Assembly: GCA_003096235.1 (NCBI GenBank)
Contig: PIXT01000100.1
Span: forward strand, 1 to 23,974
From: Candidatus Bathyarchaeum sp.
GTDB lineage: Archaea > Thermoproteota > Bathyarchaeia > Bathyarchaeales > Bathyarchaeaceae
Reading direction: 5' to 3'
Length of the DNA: 23,974 nt
The notes under the pieces were generated by a model. The model was not told where the DNA came from. It saw only the letters and a list, made by a program, of their open reading frames with translations, and made no database searches. Shown here one piece after another: positions 16,128 through 23,295 of this stretch. Position numbers and translations under genes: made by a program. Position 1 is the stretch's first letter. The number at the start of each line of letters is the position of its first letter.

Positions 16128-16143
16128 ATTATATATAAATATT
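16128..16143 (-). promoter_or_regulatory. Strong TATA-like promoter for the 33-residue small protein
   Basis: The minus strand contains ATTTATATATAAT, the most box A-like element in this intergenic region. It is spaced correctly for a start near 16110 and the ATG at 16085. Its symmetry means plus-strand use cannot be excluded, though no plus-strand gene follows. Confidence 0.45.
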
Positions 16144-16194
16144 ATGTTTTATTGAACACATATTCTAAAGACGCTATTTTTTATGAATGATGTA

Positions 16195-16224
16195 GGTTAT
16201 GTAACCAAAAAACGTAAACCGTTA
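16195..16224 (-). terminator. Possible terminator behind the MEMO-family gene
   Basis: On the minus strand a T6 run (16207-16212) lies about 100 bases after the MEMO stop. It is next to GGTTA-TG-TAACC and GTAAC/GTTAC inverted repeats. This would end the rpoN-eno-rpsB-MEMO transcript before the small-protein promoter. Confidence 0.35.
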
Positions 16225-16312
16225 CAGTTGCCCCTACCCAATTCTTTCCAACATCAAACCGTGACAAACGATTCACTTTACTGCCCAGAAAATTAATTAT
16301 GTTCCTAAATAA

Positions 16313-17167
16313 CTACTGCATTTTGCTAAACGCGATGGATGCGTAGCCTACTACTGCAGAGCGGTCACCTAATACGTCGCCGCTCGTTTTGTAACATAAT
16401 AATTCTGATTTCAATGCGCCCAACTCTTTTGCTGCTGTAATAGCGGCTATTACTGGACCGTAACCACAAGTTGATATCCCATATTTTTCCACGTTATCGT
16501 AGTATCTGTTTTCGTTCAGTTCTAAGGCTGCATCTACAGCCATTTTATCCTTCTTTTCTGCTCTTTCATGGGGCTCATAATGTGTCATGTCAGATGATGC
16601 AATAACCAAGCCGTTCTTTCCCTGCAACACTGAGGCAACAGCTTTTCCTACTTCTTGGCTGGACTGCAAATCCTGCATCATAAAGCAGATTGGAACAAAC
16701 TTGAAGTCTGAACCATACAGATACTGGAGAAAGGGTAGTTGAAGCTCAATAGAATGCTCCTGAGCATGCGCCCTATCATCAACATCGATAATTCTTGACT
16801 CCTGTATGATATTATCTGCGGTTTCTGTGTCAACCTTCACGTCGCCCAGAGGAGTACGCCACAAGCCTTCATTCATGATTGAAAGTGCGCTTCCGTGTCC
16901 AGTATGGTTAGGACCAAAAATCACTACAACATCAGGTTTTCCATCCTTCGCAAGATGGTGATATGCGTGGGCTGCTACAGGACCAGAAGCCATGTATCCT
17001 GCATGGGGAACAACAAGCCCAACAATGTTCCGCGGACCTTCCCTTACGACTTTGGGAAGGCTTCCGGGTCCTAATTTATGAAAAAAAAGTTCTTTTATCT
17101 GATTCCGTAAAAAAGTGGGGGTACCAGCGTACCATGAACCTGCTACTGCCGGATACCTAATTTTCAC
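16313..17167 (-). CDS. MEMO1-family protein (AmmeMemoRadiSam system protein B)
   Basis: This 284-residue protein is related to class III extradiol dioxygenases and human MEMO1. H55 (PHAGY), H88 (PNHTG) and C234 (STCGYG) match the metal-site His, His and Cys of MEMO1. [13 protein letters not shown] and SSDMTHY are further family hallmarks. In many archaea and bacteria MEMO accompanies an AMMECR1 protein and a radical SAM enzyme, but neither partner is in this window. Its biochemical role remains uncertain; redox or copper handling has been proposed for relatives. It overlaps rpsB by four bases and is co-translated with it. The rpsB-MEMO linkage is long conserved in archaea. Confidence 0.92.
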   Translation of the reverse strand: MKIRYPAVAGSWYAGTPTFLRNQIKELFFHKLGPGSLPKVVREGPRNIVGLVVPHAGYMASGPVAAHAYHHLAKDGKPDVVVIFGPNHTGHGSALSIMNEGLWRTPLGDVKVDTETADNIIQESRIIDVDDRAHAQEHSIELQLPFLQYLYGSDFKFVPICFMMQDLQSSQEVGKAVASVLQGKNGLVIASSDMTHYEPHERAEKKDKMAVDAALELNENRYYDNVEKYGISTCGYGPVIAAITAAKELGALKSELLCYKTSGDVLGDRSAVVGYASIAFSKMQ

Positions 17168-17823
17168 TCGTCTTCGTCTCGTCTTTCCCTAGTCAGCTTT
17201 ATTTCAAAGTCTTCAATAGACTGGCTTAAGTCTCCGTCTTCAGGAATTTCGCCTCGTTCGCGTAGCATCTGTCTAGCTAACAGCCAATAGATAACAGCCA
17301 ATGCACGCCTTCCCTTATTGTTAGTGGGTATGACCAAGTCTACAAAAGAGAAGTCGTTGTCAGTGCTGCACAGAGCTATAACCGGAACTCCAATTTTCGC
17401 TGCTTCTTTAACCGCTTGTACATCAGCTTTGGGGTCAGACACTATTATTACACTAGGTTCAAGGCGGTTTGGGTAAAGAGGGTTTGAAAGCATTCCGGGG
17501 ATAAACCTGCCAACTATTGGGGTTGCTCCAATTACTTCACAGAATTTCTCTACAGGAGACTGACCATACAGTCGTCCAGCTACAGCCGCTATTTTTGAGG
17601 GTTCAAATCGGGCTAGAAACTTGGCGGCTACTCGTATGCGTTCGTCTGTTTTTTTGACATCCAAAACGAACAGGCCGTCTGCTCTAACTCGGTATATGAA
17701 TTGTTCCATATCTTTTGTGCGCATTCTTGTTCCTATATGAACCCCAGCTGACAGCAGTGTATCCTGGGGTAACAGGAGTTCTTCTTCGCTGTATGTTTCA
17801 ATATTTTCTTCAGTTTCAGACAA
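17164..17823 (-). CDS. rpsB: 30S ribosomal protein S2
   Basis: This 219-residue archaeal-type uS2 has a short acidic N-terminal extension ([14 protein letters not shown]). Typical segments are [34 protein letters not shown] and [19 protein letters not shown], with a charged C-terminal tail. It binds the head-body junction of the small subunit. It starts at TTG, with a strong GGAGG seven bases upstream. It lies 14 bases behind enolase and overlaps the MEMO gene by four bases. Confidence 0.97.
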   Translation of the reverse strand: MSETEENIETYSEEELLLPQDTLLSAGVHIGTRMRTKDMEQFIYRVRADGLFVLDVKKTDERIRVAAKFLARFEPSKIAAVAGRLYGQSPVEKFCEVIGATPIVGRFIPGMLSNPLYPNRLEPSVIIVSDPKADVQAVKEAAKIGVPVIALCSTDNDFSFVDLVIPTNNKGRRALAVIYWLLARQMLRERGEIPEDGDLSQSIEDFEIKLTRERRDEDE

Positions 17824-17837
17824 ATTTTTTCCTCCAA

Positions 17838-19082
17838 CTATAAACTTGACATTTGTGCTCTATTTCCAAGATTTTCCTCTATGCGGATTAGCTCATTTAT
17901 TTTTGCCACTCGCTCTCCATGTAATACGCCAGTCTTAATGACCGGACAAGAGAAACCAACAGCTAAGTGAGCTATATGTGTATCAGTTGTTTCTCCCGAA
18001 CGATGGGACATAACTGGAACGTATCCAGCCCTTTTCGCCAACCGCGTGGTTTCCCAAGAGTCCGTGAGTGTGCCGATTTGATTAGTCTTTACGATAAGCG
18101 AGTTCCCAGCACCCATTTTAATGCCCTTAGCTAGCCTTTCGCTGTTTGTGACAAACAAGTCGTCGCCACAAATAAGACAATTCTTAGATTTCTTTGTGAG
18201 TTCCGCAAAGCTTGTGTAGTCATCTTCATCGAAGGGGTCCTCGACATAAGCAAGATTGTACTCTTCAATGAGATGCAACATGAACTCTAGTTGCTCTCCA
18301 GAATCTCGCTTTTTTCCTTCCATTGAATAGACATAAACGCCCTTTTTTGGGTCATAAAAACTAGAAGCTGCAACATCAAGACATGGTCTGCATTCAATGT
18401 TCAGCTCAGCCGAAACTTCTTCACAGGCTTTGGCAACTATCTTCAAAGCTGCCTCGTTTTCGATGTTGGGCGCCCAGGCTCCTTCATCTCCTCTTCCACC
18501 CGTAAAGTTTGGATCAGCCTTTCTGAGTGATGCGCCAATCTTTTCATGTACCATGATGTTGGCTTTCGCCGCTTCTGCGAAGCAACGTGCCTTGAATGGA
18601 ATAACCAGATACTCTTGAATGTCTGTTGTTTTTCCAAGAGCATGTTTTCCTCCTCCTAACACGTTTCCAAGAGGATATGGAAGTTCGTTTCCGCCATATC
18701 CAGACAAGTACTGGAACAGGGGCAAGTCATAGGATGTTGCAGCTGCTTCTGCATTAGCTACAGAGATAGCGAAAACAGTGTTTCCTCCAATGTTGCTGAA
18801 GTTGTCTGTGCCGTCTATTTCGTGAAGAAGTGCATCAATCTCGTTTTGTTCTTCAGAGTCCATTCCAATAAGTTCAGGAACAACAAGCTCCTCGAACTTC
18901 TTTATAGCCGCGTCAACTCCGCCTTCAGGATAAGACACAACTTCCGCTTTGCCTGTACTGGCTCCGGCGGGGGCACCAGCTCTTCCGATTCCATCAACAG
19001 TTATGATGTCAACTTCGATGGTTTCGTGTCCTCTGCTGTTGAAAAGTTTTCGCGCCATAACATCTTCTATTATGGATGACAT
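17838..19082 (-). CDS. eno: Enolase (phosphopyruvate hydratase)
   Basis: This 414-residue enolase converts 2-phosphoglycerate to phosphoenolpyruvate. The catalytic set is complete: E200 in [10 protein letters not shown], metal ligands D236 (CLDVAAS), E281 ([10 protein letters not shown]) and D307 (ICGDDLFVT), the base K332 in [10 protein letters not shown], and H360 in [12 protein letters not shown]. The N-terminal lid carries [16 protein letters not shown] and the serine loop [12 protein letters not shown]. It sits in the conserved archaeal ribosomal/RNA polymerase operon between rpoN and rpsB, which ties central glycolysis to translation gene expression. The start is ATG, 12 bases after the rpoN stop. 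Confidence 0.97.
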   Translation of the reverse strand: MSSIIEDVMARKLFNSRGHETIEVDIITVDGIGRAGAPAGASTGKAEVVSYPEGGVDAAIKKFEELVVPELIGMDSEEQNEIDALLHEIDGTDNFSNIGGNTVFAISVANAEAAATSYDLPLFQYLSGYGGNELPYPLGNVLGGGKHALGKTTDIQEYLVIPFKARCFAEAAKANIMVHEKIGASLRKADPNFTGGRGDEGAWAPNIENEAALKIVAKACEEVSAELNIECRPCLDVAASSFYDPKKGVYVYSMEGKKRDSGEQLEFMLHLIEEYNLAYVEDPFDEDDYTSFAELTKKSKNCLICGDDLFVTNSERLAKGIKMGAGNSLIVKTNQIGTLTDSWETTRLAKRAGYVPVMSHRSGETTDTHIAHLAVGFSCPVIKTGVLHGERVAKINELIRIEENLGNRAQMSSL

Positions 19083-19094
19083 GCTTGTTCACCG

Positions 19095-19322
19095 CTAAAA
19101 TGATTGGGAGTTATTTATTCTCCCCTTTTCTTCGTAGAACCTAAGAATACTGTCAGAAATTTCTACGTGACCTAGAATCATTCGACGACAACAATATCTT
19201 GTTACTCCTAAGCTGTCAAGAACCTTTTTTGCGTCTTCTCCAGCTTGCACCCTTTTGGTGAAGTCTTCCCATTTATCGGCTACCAACTTGCCACATGTAA
19301 AACAACGAACTGGGATGATAAT
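19095..19322 (-). CDS. rpoN: DNA-directed RNA polymerase subunit N (Rpb10 homologue), ATT start
   Basis: This 75-residue zinc-binding subunit is required for polymerase assembly. The zinc site is C7-x2-C10 ... C44-C45, and the family N-terminus [11 protein letters not shown] is present. The first ordinary start in frame is TTG at 19286, but that lies after the CxxC motif. Upstream there is no ATG, GTG or TTG before the in-frame TAA at 19347-19349. The invariant N-terminus therefore places the start at ATT (19320-19322), with GGAGGT (19332-19337) nine bases upstream. A gene caller limited to normal starts would report only 63 residues and lose half the zinc site. A TATA box lies at 19383-19391. 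Confidence 0.93.
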   Translation of the reverse strand: MIIPVRCFTCGKLVADKWEDFTKRVQAGEDAKKVLDSLGVTRYCCRRMILGHVEISDSILRFYEEKGRINNSQSF

Positions 19323-19331
19323 TTCAATTCG

Positions 19332-19337
19332 ACCTCC
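19332..19337 (-). promoter_or_regulatory. Shine-Dalgarno site deciding the rpoN ATT start
   Basis: The minus strand reads GGAGGT, one of the strongest ribosome binding sites in the window. It is nine bases before the ATT at 19322 and three before another in-frame ATT at 19328, which would add Ile-Glu. The spacing and the conserved N-terminus favour 19322. Confidence 0.75.
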
Positions 19338-19380
19338 TATACATAATTATGACCTTTAGATTGTTTCGAGCACTCAATTC

Positions 19381-19392
19381 CTACTTATACAT
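19381..19392 (-). promoter_or_regulatory. Internal promoter of the rpoN-eno-rpsB-MEMO transcript
   Basis: The minus strand reads ATGTATAAGTAG, a good box A. Initiation about 25 bases on would fall near 19360, giving a leader of about 40 bases that includes GGAGGT. It lies just downstream of the hairpin behind rpsI. Confidence 0.5.
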
Positions 19393-19395
19393 TTC

Positions 19396-19427
19396 GGCGT
19401 CAATTAGTTTGAACCAAAGTTGACGCC
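19396..19427 (-). repeat. Perfect 8-bp stem hairpin behind rpsI
   Basis: GGCGTCAA (19396-19403) and TTGACGCC (19420-19427) pair perfectly. Inside the loop, TTTG and CAAA can pair around AAC. It lies 38-69 bases after the rpsI stop and directly before the rpoN promoter. It may be a 3'-end or processing structure, or an operator; there is no T-run on the minus strand behind it. Confidence 0.6.
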
Positions 19428-19464
19428 TTTGGCTACTATAACGTACCGTATATTGTTTGGGCAC

Positions 19465-19878
19465 TTACCTGTAGCTTTTCTGATCCCTAGCCCTAGCTCC
19501 GGGACCTCCGAACTTTTTGGGCTCACTTCTTCTAGGATCGCCCGCAATCATTGTCCGATCGTAATCTCTAAGTGTTGTGCGAAGTCTGGTGCTCTTTGTC
19601 CACTTCAGTAGACCTTTAGCTATTGCCATACGCGCAGCTTCAGCTTGTCCCATGAAGCCTCCTCCAGCAACGCTGACGTTGATGTCAAGTTGGTTCCAAA
19701 CTTTGTCTTCTGTCAGCAATAGGGGTTCTGATATTTTGTCGCGAGCGATTTTAGGTTCAAAAATCTCTAGAGGCACATTGTTTATTCTGACTCTTCCCTT
19801 TCCAAGTCTGACTGTTGCTCTTGCTATTGCGGTTTTCCGCTTTCCACTTAGTACCATGACTTTCTTTGTTTTAGACAT
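19465..19878 (-). CDS. rpsI: 30S ribosomal protein S9
   Basis: This 137-residue archaeal-type uS9 shows the landmarks [22 protein letters not shown] near the N-terminus, [19 protein letters not shown] in the middle, [22 protein letters not shown], and the invariant C-terminal basic tail ending KSYR, which reaches the P-site tRNA. I start at ATG 19878. GAGGT lies eight bases upstream inside the rplM end, and only one base separates the two genes. A TTG three codons earlier would overlap rplM and add residues not seen in the family. Confidence 0.96.
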   Translation of the reverse strand: MSKTKKVMVLSGKRKTAIARATVRLGKGRVRINNVPLEIFEPKIARDKISEPLLLTEDKVWNQLDINVSVAGGGFMGQAEAARMAIAKGLLKWTKSTRLRTTLRDYDRTMIAGDPRRSEPKKFGGPGARARDQKSYR

Positions 19879-19879
19879 G

Positions 19880-20323
19880 TTATTCAACCTCTGGGGTCCA
19901 TCCGCCGATCTCTTTAGCCAATTCGCCCACGGTTATATAAGGTGATTTTAATTTATCTGTGCTGGCTTCAATGATTGTCTGGACATTTTTGCCCTCAAAC
20001 TCCACTGGAACCCCCAGATATACTCTAAGTCTCTTAAACGCCTGTATGCCTTTAGGTTTCCGTCTAGGAAGCATACCTCGAATAGTTCGTGTAACAATTC
20101 TGTCTGGTCTTCTAGGGTGATTTGGTCCCTTTCTTGGATGACCAACCTCAAGGAATGTTTTAGCGTCAGTTACTATGTGCTGTTTCTTTCCTGAAATTGC
20201 TGCTTGTTCAGCATTCAAAATTATGACTGTTTCGCCTTGGAGAAGACGTTTAGCTACATTGCTGGCCATTCGCCCAAGAATTAGTCCCTTGGCATCTATG
20301 ATTGTTGTATTCCCAGAAGACAT
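19880..20323 (-). CDS. rplM: 50S ribosomal protein L13
   Basis: This 147-residue archaeal/eukaryotic-type uL13 has [24 protein letters not shown] at the N-terminus, then [27 protein letters not shown], an rRNA-binding region of this family, and LRVYLGVP. It lies six bases behind rpl18e and one base before rpsI within the conserved archaeal order L18e-L13-S9. The length is normal. Confidence 0.96.
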   Translation of the reverse strand: MSSGNTTIIDAKGLILGRMASNVAKRLLQGETVIILNAEQAAISGKKQHIVTDAKTFLEVGHPRKGPNHPRRPDRIVTRTIRGMLPRRKPKGIQAFKRLRVYLGVPVEFEGKNVQTIIEASTDKLKSPYITVGELAKEIGGWTPEVE

Positions 20324-20329
20324 CCTAGT

Positions 20330-20692
20330 TTACCCCATGAATTTCACGTTTTTACCTGTTGGGTTCTTTTTCATCAGATCTCTGATAGATAAACAGTTTC
20401 CCTTAATGTTTTGAATCTTCGATTTCGCAACATCAGAAAAGGCGAATGCTGCTACAGTTAAAGGATGATCTGCTTTTCCGGCGCCTAAAACTTTGCCCGG
20501 AACAATAACTGTTTCTCCCTCTTTCGTGTAACGGTTTAAACGGCTTACGTTTACGGCTACACTGTTTCTTCTTGAACTTGTCAAACGGTCTGCTACTTTA
20601 CACCATAATCCAGTTTGGCTTTCTTGTGATTGTTTCTTCAAATCTCGAATGAGAGCAATAAGCTCTGGATTGGTTGCCTTTAATTTCTTCAC
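20330..20692 (-). CDS. rpl18e: 50S ribosomal protein L18e
   Basis: This 120-residue archaeal/eukaryotic-specific eL18 homologue carries NPELIALIRDLKKQS, RNSVAVNVSRLNRYTKEGE, then VPGKVLGAGKADHPLTVAAF, and ends in KFMG. The protein is absent from bacteria, which supports the archaeal assignment. It starts at GTG two bases after the rpoD stop, with GGGTAAG in the rpoD end as ribosome binding site. Confidence 0.95.
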   Translation of the reverse strand: MKKLKATNPELIALIRDLKKQSQESQTGLWCKVADRLTSSRRNSVAVNVSRLNRYTKEGETVIVPGKVLGAGKADHPLTVAAFAFSDVAKSKIQNIKGNCLSIRDLMKKNPTGKNVKFMG

Positions 20693-20694
20693 TT

Positions 20695-21510
20695 CTACTT
20701 ACCCTTTTTCAGTTGATCGGAAAATTCCTTAACTTTTTTGTCAAGAATTTTGATTGCTTCAACAACGATTCTTTCTGCTGGAAGTGCTCCAGTGGACTCA
20801 ATTTTAAAAATAAAAGCGTCTTTATCCCACGATATTTCAACTGCTGAAGGGTCTTTTGGACATGCATCTGCACAGTCCATACATAGTGTGCATTCGATTT
20901 CTTTCTGAGTTGTTATCCCTTCCGCAGTGTCTATGAGAATCCCTTCGGGACAGACTTTGACGCATTTACCGCATGCATCACAACGTTTTGAATCTACTTT
21001 GATTTCTGGTAGATACGCATAATTGCACATGGAGACTGGCTGCCATTTTGCGTGCTTTTTTCCTTTCCCAAGTCGAGCATATGCTTCCAACTTTATTCGT
21101 TGTTCAGGAGCTAACTTTGCTATCGGAATCTTGTCGCTGACCGGTGCTATATCCGGATTTTCTGGTTTCATATCCGAAGTATAAACCGTCATCGTTTTTT
21201 CTTCAGCTTCTACTTCCAAAGTCAGATTTGCTCTGCAAAGGCTACATCCGAACTCGCTTTCACATTTACATTCTTCAGGAAGGCTGTAAGAATCTAGGTC
21301 GGTTTTGAGAGGTATGAATCCCATTCTGTGGGCGAGAATTTCATCGTTAAGAATTGAAGAGTTTTCGAGAATAACGATTTCGTCTATTGCCATTGCTGGG
21401 ACTTCGGTGAGCATTATTCTTCTTAACGCATTTACATAAGGCACATTGACTCCGCTAACAATGAACCGCATGAATTCATCGGTTTTTTCAAGGATTTGAA
21501 TCTCTACCAC
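20695..21510 (-). CDS. rpoD: DNA-directed RNA polymerase subunit D with two ferredoxin-type Fe-S sites
   Basis: This 271-residue homologue of bacterial alpha and eukaryotic Rpb3 forms the D-L assembly platform. The N-terminal dimerisation region contains VNALRRIMLTEVPAMAID and HRMGFIPL. An inserted ferredoxin-like domain has two complete CxxCxxCxxxCP sets: C177, C180, C183, C187 and C207, C210, C213, C217. Each could hold a 4Fe-4S cluster. Some archaeal D subunits carry one or two such clusters and others have lost them. C81, C83, C89 and C92 form a further metal-like cluster. It starts at GTG, with a duplicated GAGGCTTAA element upstream. A separate promoter near 21548 is likely. Confidence 0.95.
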   Translation of the reverse strand: MVEIQILEKTDEFMRFIVSGVNVPYVNALRRIMLTEVPAMAIDEIVILENSSILNDEILAHRMGFIPLKTDLDSYSLPEECKCESEFGCSLCRANLTLEVEAEEKTMTVYTSDMKPENPDIAPVSDKIPIAKLAPEQRIKLEAYARLGKGKKHAKWQPVSMCNYAYLPEIKVDSKRCDACGKCVKVCPEGILIDTAEGITTQKEIECTLCMDCADACPKDPSAVEISWDKDAFIFKIESTGALPAERIVVEAIKILDKKVKEFSDQLKKGK

Positions 21511-21512
21511 AG

Positions 21513-21532
21513 TTAAGCCTCAATTAAGCCTC
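21513..21532 (-). promoter_or_regulatory. Duplicated Shine-Dalgarno-bearing element before rpoD
   Basis: On the minus strand GAGGCTTAA occurs twice with an 11-base period. The proximal copy places GAGG seven to eight bases before the GTG start at 21510. The distal copy may be a spare ribosome binding site or the trace of a small duplication. Confidence 0.5.
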
Positions 21533-21543
21533 TTTGTAATTAA

Positions 21544-21554
21544 CGCGTTTAAAG
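21544..21554 (-). promoter_or_regulatory. Possible internal promoter of rpoD
   Basis: The minus strand reads GCTTTAAACGC. Initiation about 25 bases downstream would fall near 21525, leaving a leader of about 15 bases with one GAGG element. Together with the gap of 168 bases after rpsK, this suggests that rpoD-rpl18e-rplM-rpsI can be transcribed separately. Confidence 0.4.
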
Positions 21555-21606
21555 CTCGTGCTTTTCAAAGAGAGCAAAAGGGGTTATTTCAATATTTTGG
21601 TTATGA

Positions 21607-21643
21607 GGGAAAGCCGATTCATTAGGTTCCTCGGCTTTTTCCC
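21607..21643 (-). repeat. Hairpin behind rpsK
   Basis: AAAGCCGA (610-617 of this kilobase) pairs perfectly with TCGGCTTT (631-638). GGG and CCC at the flanks extend the stem past a two-base bulge, with a 13-base loop. It sits 36-72 bases after the rpsK stop, mirroring the hairpin after rpsI. No T-run follows on the minus strand, so it is not a simple intrinsic terminator. Confidence 0.55.
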
Positions 21644-21678
21644 TATCTGTCACAAAAAATCTGACAAAAAAGAGAAGA

Positions 21679-22074
21679 TTAGACTCTGCGTCCTCTACGT
21701 CCGCCCTTTCTTCGTGTTCCATCATGAGGAATGGGCGTTACTTCTTCAATACGACCTACACGGAATCCAGCCCTTGCCAATGCACGTATAGCAGCTTGGG
21801 CTCCTGCTCCGGGCGTTCTGGCTCCTGAGCCTCCAGGAGCTCGAACTTTTATGTGAATAGCTGTTATTCCTTTGTCTTTGGCGATTGTGGCTGCGTGTGC
21901 TGCGGCTCGCATAGTAGCGTATGCAGAAGATTCTAACCTGTCTGATTTAACGTGCATTCCACCTGAAGATCGCGCAATTGTTTCTGCGCCTGAGATGTCT
22001 GTGAAATGAATTATTGTGTTGTTATATGAACTGAAAACATGAACAACTGCCCATTTGTCAGTCTTTTTACTCAT
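21679..22074 (-). CDS. rpsK: 30S ribosomal protein S11
   Basis: This 131-residue archaeal-type uS11 has the segments [57 protein letters not shown] and the basic end [14 protein letters not shown]. It binds the platform of the small subunit. It overlaps rpsD by eight bases and is the last gene before a gap of 168 bases that contains a hairpin and the rpoD promoter. Confidence 0.97.
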   Translation of the reverse strand: MSKKTDKWAVVHVFSSYNNTIIHFTDISGAETIARSSGGMHVKSDRLESSAYATMRAAAHAATIAKDKGITAIHIKVRAPGGSGARTPGAGAQAAIRALARAGFRVGRIEEVTPIPHDGTRRKGGRRGRRV

Positions 22075-22633
22075 TTGTCTTTTCCTCCGTGCTCTGTGCT
22101 ACTGGCTCAGCTGGGATGCTGGCAGCTTTTGTTAATGGGTGCTCAGGGTCAGTTAGAGGGCTTTTGGGGGAGTAAGATAACTTCTCCTCTTCCTCTTTGA
22201 GAACCAAATAGCTAGGTGATGAAATTTTTCGTCCATCAATTGAGATGTGCCCATGGGCAATGAGTTGACGAGCCTGCTGTATAGATTGGGATAAACCTCG
22301 ATGGAAAACAAGAGTTTGAAGTCTACGTTCCAGTATGTCTTCAAGTGTCATGTCCAAGACATCGTCCAGTGCAGATTCGCCATGTAATATTCCTAGTCGA
22401 CGAAGCCTGTTCAGAAGCTGTTTTTCTTGTATGCTTCGTTCATCAGCGGACATGCCCAAAAGTGAGCGTCCTATACCACGGTACTTTGAGAGCAAAGTTT
22501 TGTGGCGCCATATTTCTCGTTTATTCCGTAAACCATATTGACCGAGCAGTTTGAGTTCGGCTTCAAGTGTATCAATTTGCCAAGGGAACCGTGGAGTATC
22601 AAACTTTTTTCTTTGACGTTTTGGATCTCCCAT
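22067..22633 (-). CDS. rpsD: 30S ribosomal protein S4
   Basis: This 188-residue archaeal-type uS4 begins [18 protein letters not shown]. It includes [20 protein letters not shown] and the S4 RNA-binding domain, [20 protein letters not shown] followed by [22 protein letters not shown]. It lacks the bacterial zinc-finger N-terminus, as archaeal S4 does. It starts three bases after rpsM, with a GAGG site, and overlaps rpsK by eight bases. Confidence 0.97.
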   Translation of the reverse strand: MGDPKRQRKKFDTPRFPWQIDTLEAELKLLGQYGLRNKREIWRHKTLLSKYRGIGRSLLGMSADERSIQEKQLLNRLRRLGILHGESALDDVLDMTLEDILERRLQTLVFHRGLSQSIQQARQLIAHGHISIDGRKISSPSYLVLKEEEEKLSYSPKSPLTDPEHPLTKAASIPAEPVAQSTEEKTNE

Positions 22634-22636
22634 CTA

Positions 22637-23101
22637 TTATTTGCCTCCTCGTTGTACCTGTTTTCTCTTTACACCCATGGCTTTTCCTTCTCTGCCTGTT
22701 GATTTGGTTCTTTGTCCTCGAACCTTTAATCCATAACTGTGGCGGAAGCCTTTCCATGATCGTATCTTCTTCATTTGTTCTATGTCGTTCTTTGTTTGAA
22801 CAATTAGGTCAGTGCCTAAGAGGTGAATGTCTTTTCCTGTCTCTATATCTTTTCGTCGATTTAGAAGCCACGCGGGTATGCCATACCTAGCGGGGTCTGT
22901 GATGATGTCCTCGATTTTTTCTACATCCGCGTTTGAAAGGAAACCCATTCTTGCTTTTGGATCAATTCCAGATTTTTCTATGATTGCGTTTGCTAGTTTT
23001 ATTCCTATGCCCTTTACGTTTGTTAGGGCGTAAGTTACCGGTTGAGTTCCTTGTATATCGGTTCCGGCAAACCTTATGATGTGCTGAAATTCTCTAGACA
23101 T
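22637..23101 (-). CDS. rpsM: 30S ribosomal protein S13
   Basis: This 154-residue archaeal/eukaryotic-type uS13 shows FQHIIRFAGTDIQGTQPVTYALTN, the helix-hairpin-helix VKGIGIKLANAI, PAWLLNRRKD, and the C-terminal SYGLKVRGQRTKSTGR with a basic tail that contacts tRNAs. It is the first gene of the ribosomal/RNA polymerase cluster. The promoter lies about 50 bases upstream, and moeA runs in the opposite direction. Confidence 0.97.
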   Translation of the reverse strand: MSREFQHIIRFAGTDIQGTQPVTYALTNVKGIGIKLANAIIEKSGIDPKARMGFLSNADVEKIEDIITDPARYGIPAWLLNRRKDIETGKDIHLLGTDLIVQTKNDIEQMKKIRSWKGFRHSYGLKVRGQRTKSTGREGKAMGVKRKQVQRGGK

Positions 23102-23147
23102 CTTGAATATTCACGTCTCTTTTAAGCTAACTACCGAAGTGAATTGT

Positions 23148-23162
23148 AGTTTATTTAAGTTT
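23148..23162 (-). promoter_or_regulatory. Main promoter of the rpsM ribosomal cluster
   Basis: The minus strand reads GGAAAACTTAAATAAACTAC, a purine-rich BRE-like stretch followed by a clear box A (TTAAATAA). Initiation about 25 bases downstream would be near 23128, leaving a leader of about 26 bases before the ATG at 23101. Confidence 0.6.
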
Positions 23163-23295
23163 TCCTTATCCGTATCGCTTCTTTACAATAAAGAACAGAT
23201 AAAAGAAATGTATCGACGCCAATATTGAGGTTACAACTGACATTTTGCGATAAGTTTTTACGCCTATTTTCTTGCTCTTTACTGAGGGCTTATCT

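Larger units (their letters stand above)
15801..16312. other. Sparse intergenic region of about 510 bases
   Basis: The region between the PAP2-like gene and the MEMO-family gene holds the probable 33-residue small protein (15984-16085), an AT-rich promoter (16128-16143) and a possible terminator (16195-16224). From 15801 to 15983 I see nothing supportable. No tRNA or repeat array is visible. Confidence 0.5.
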
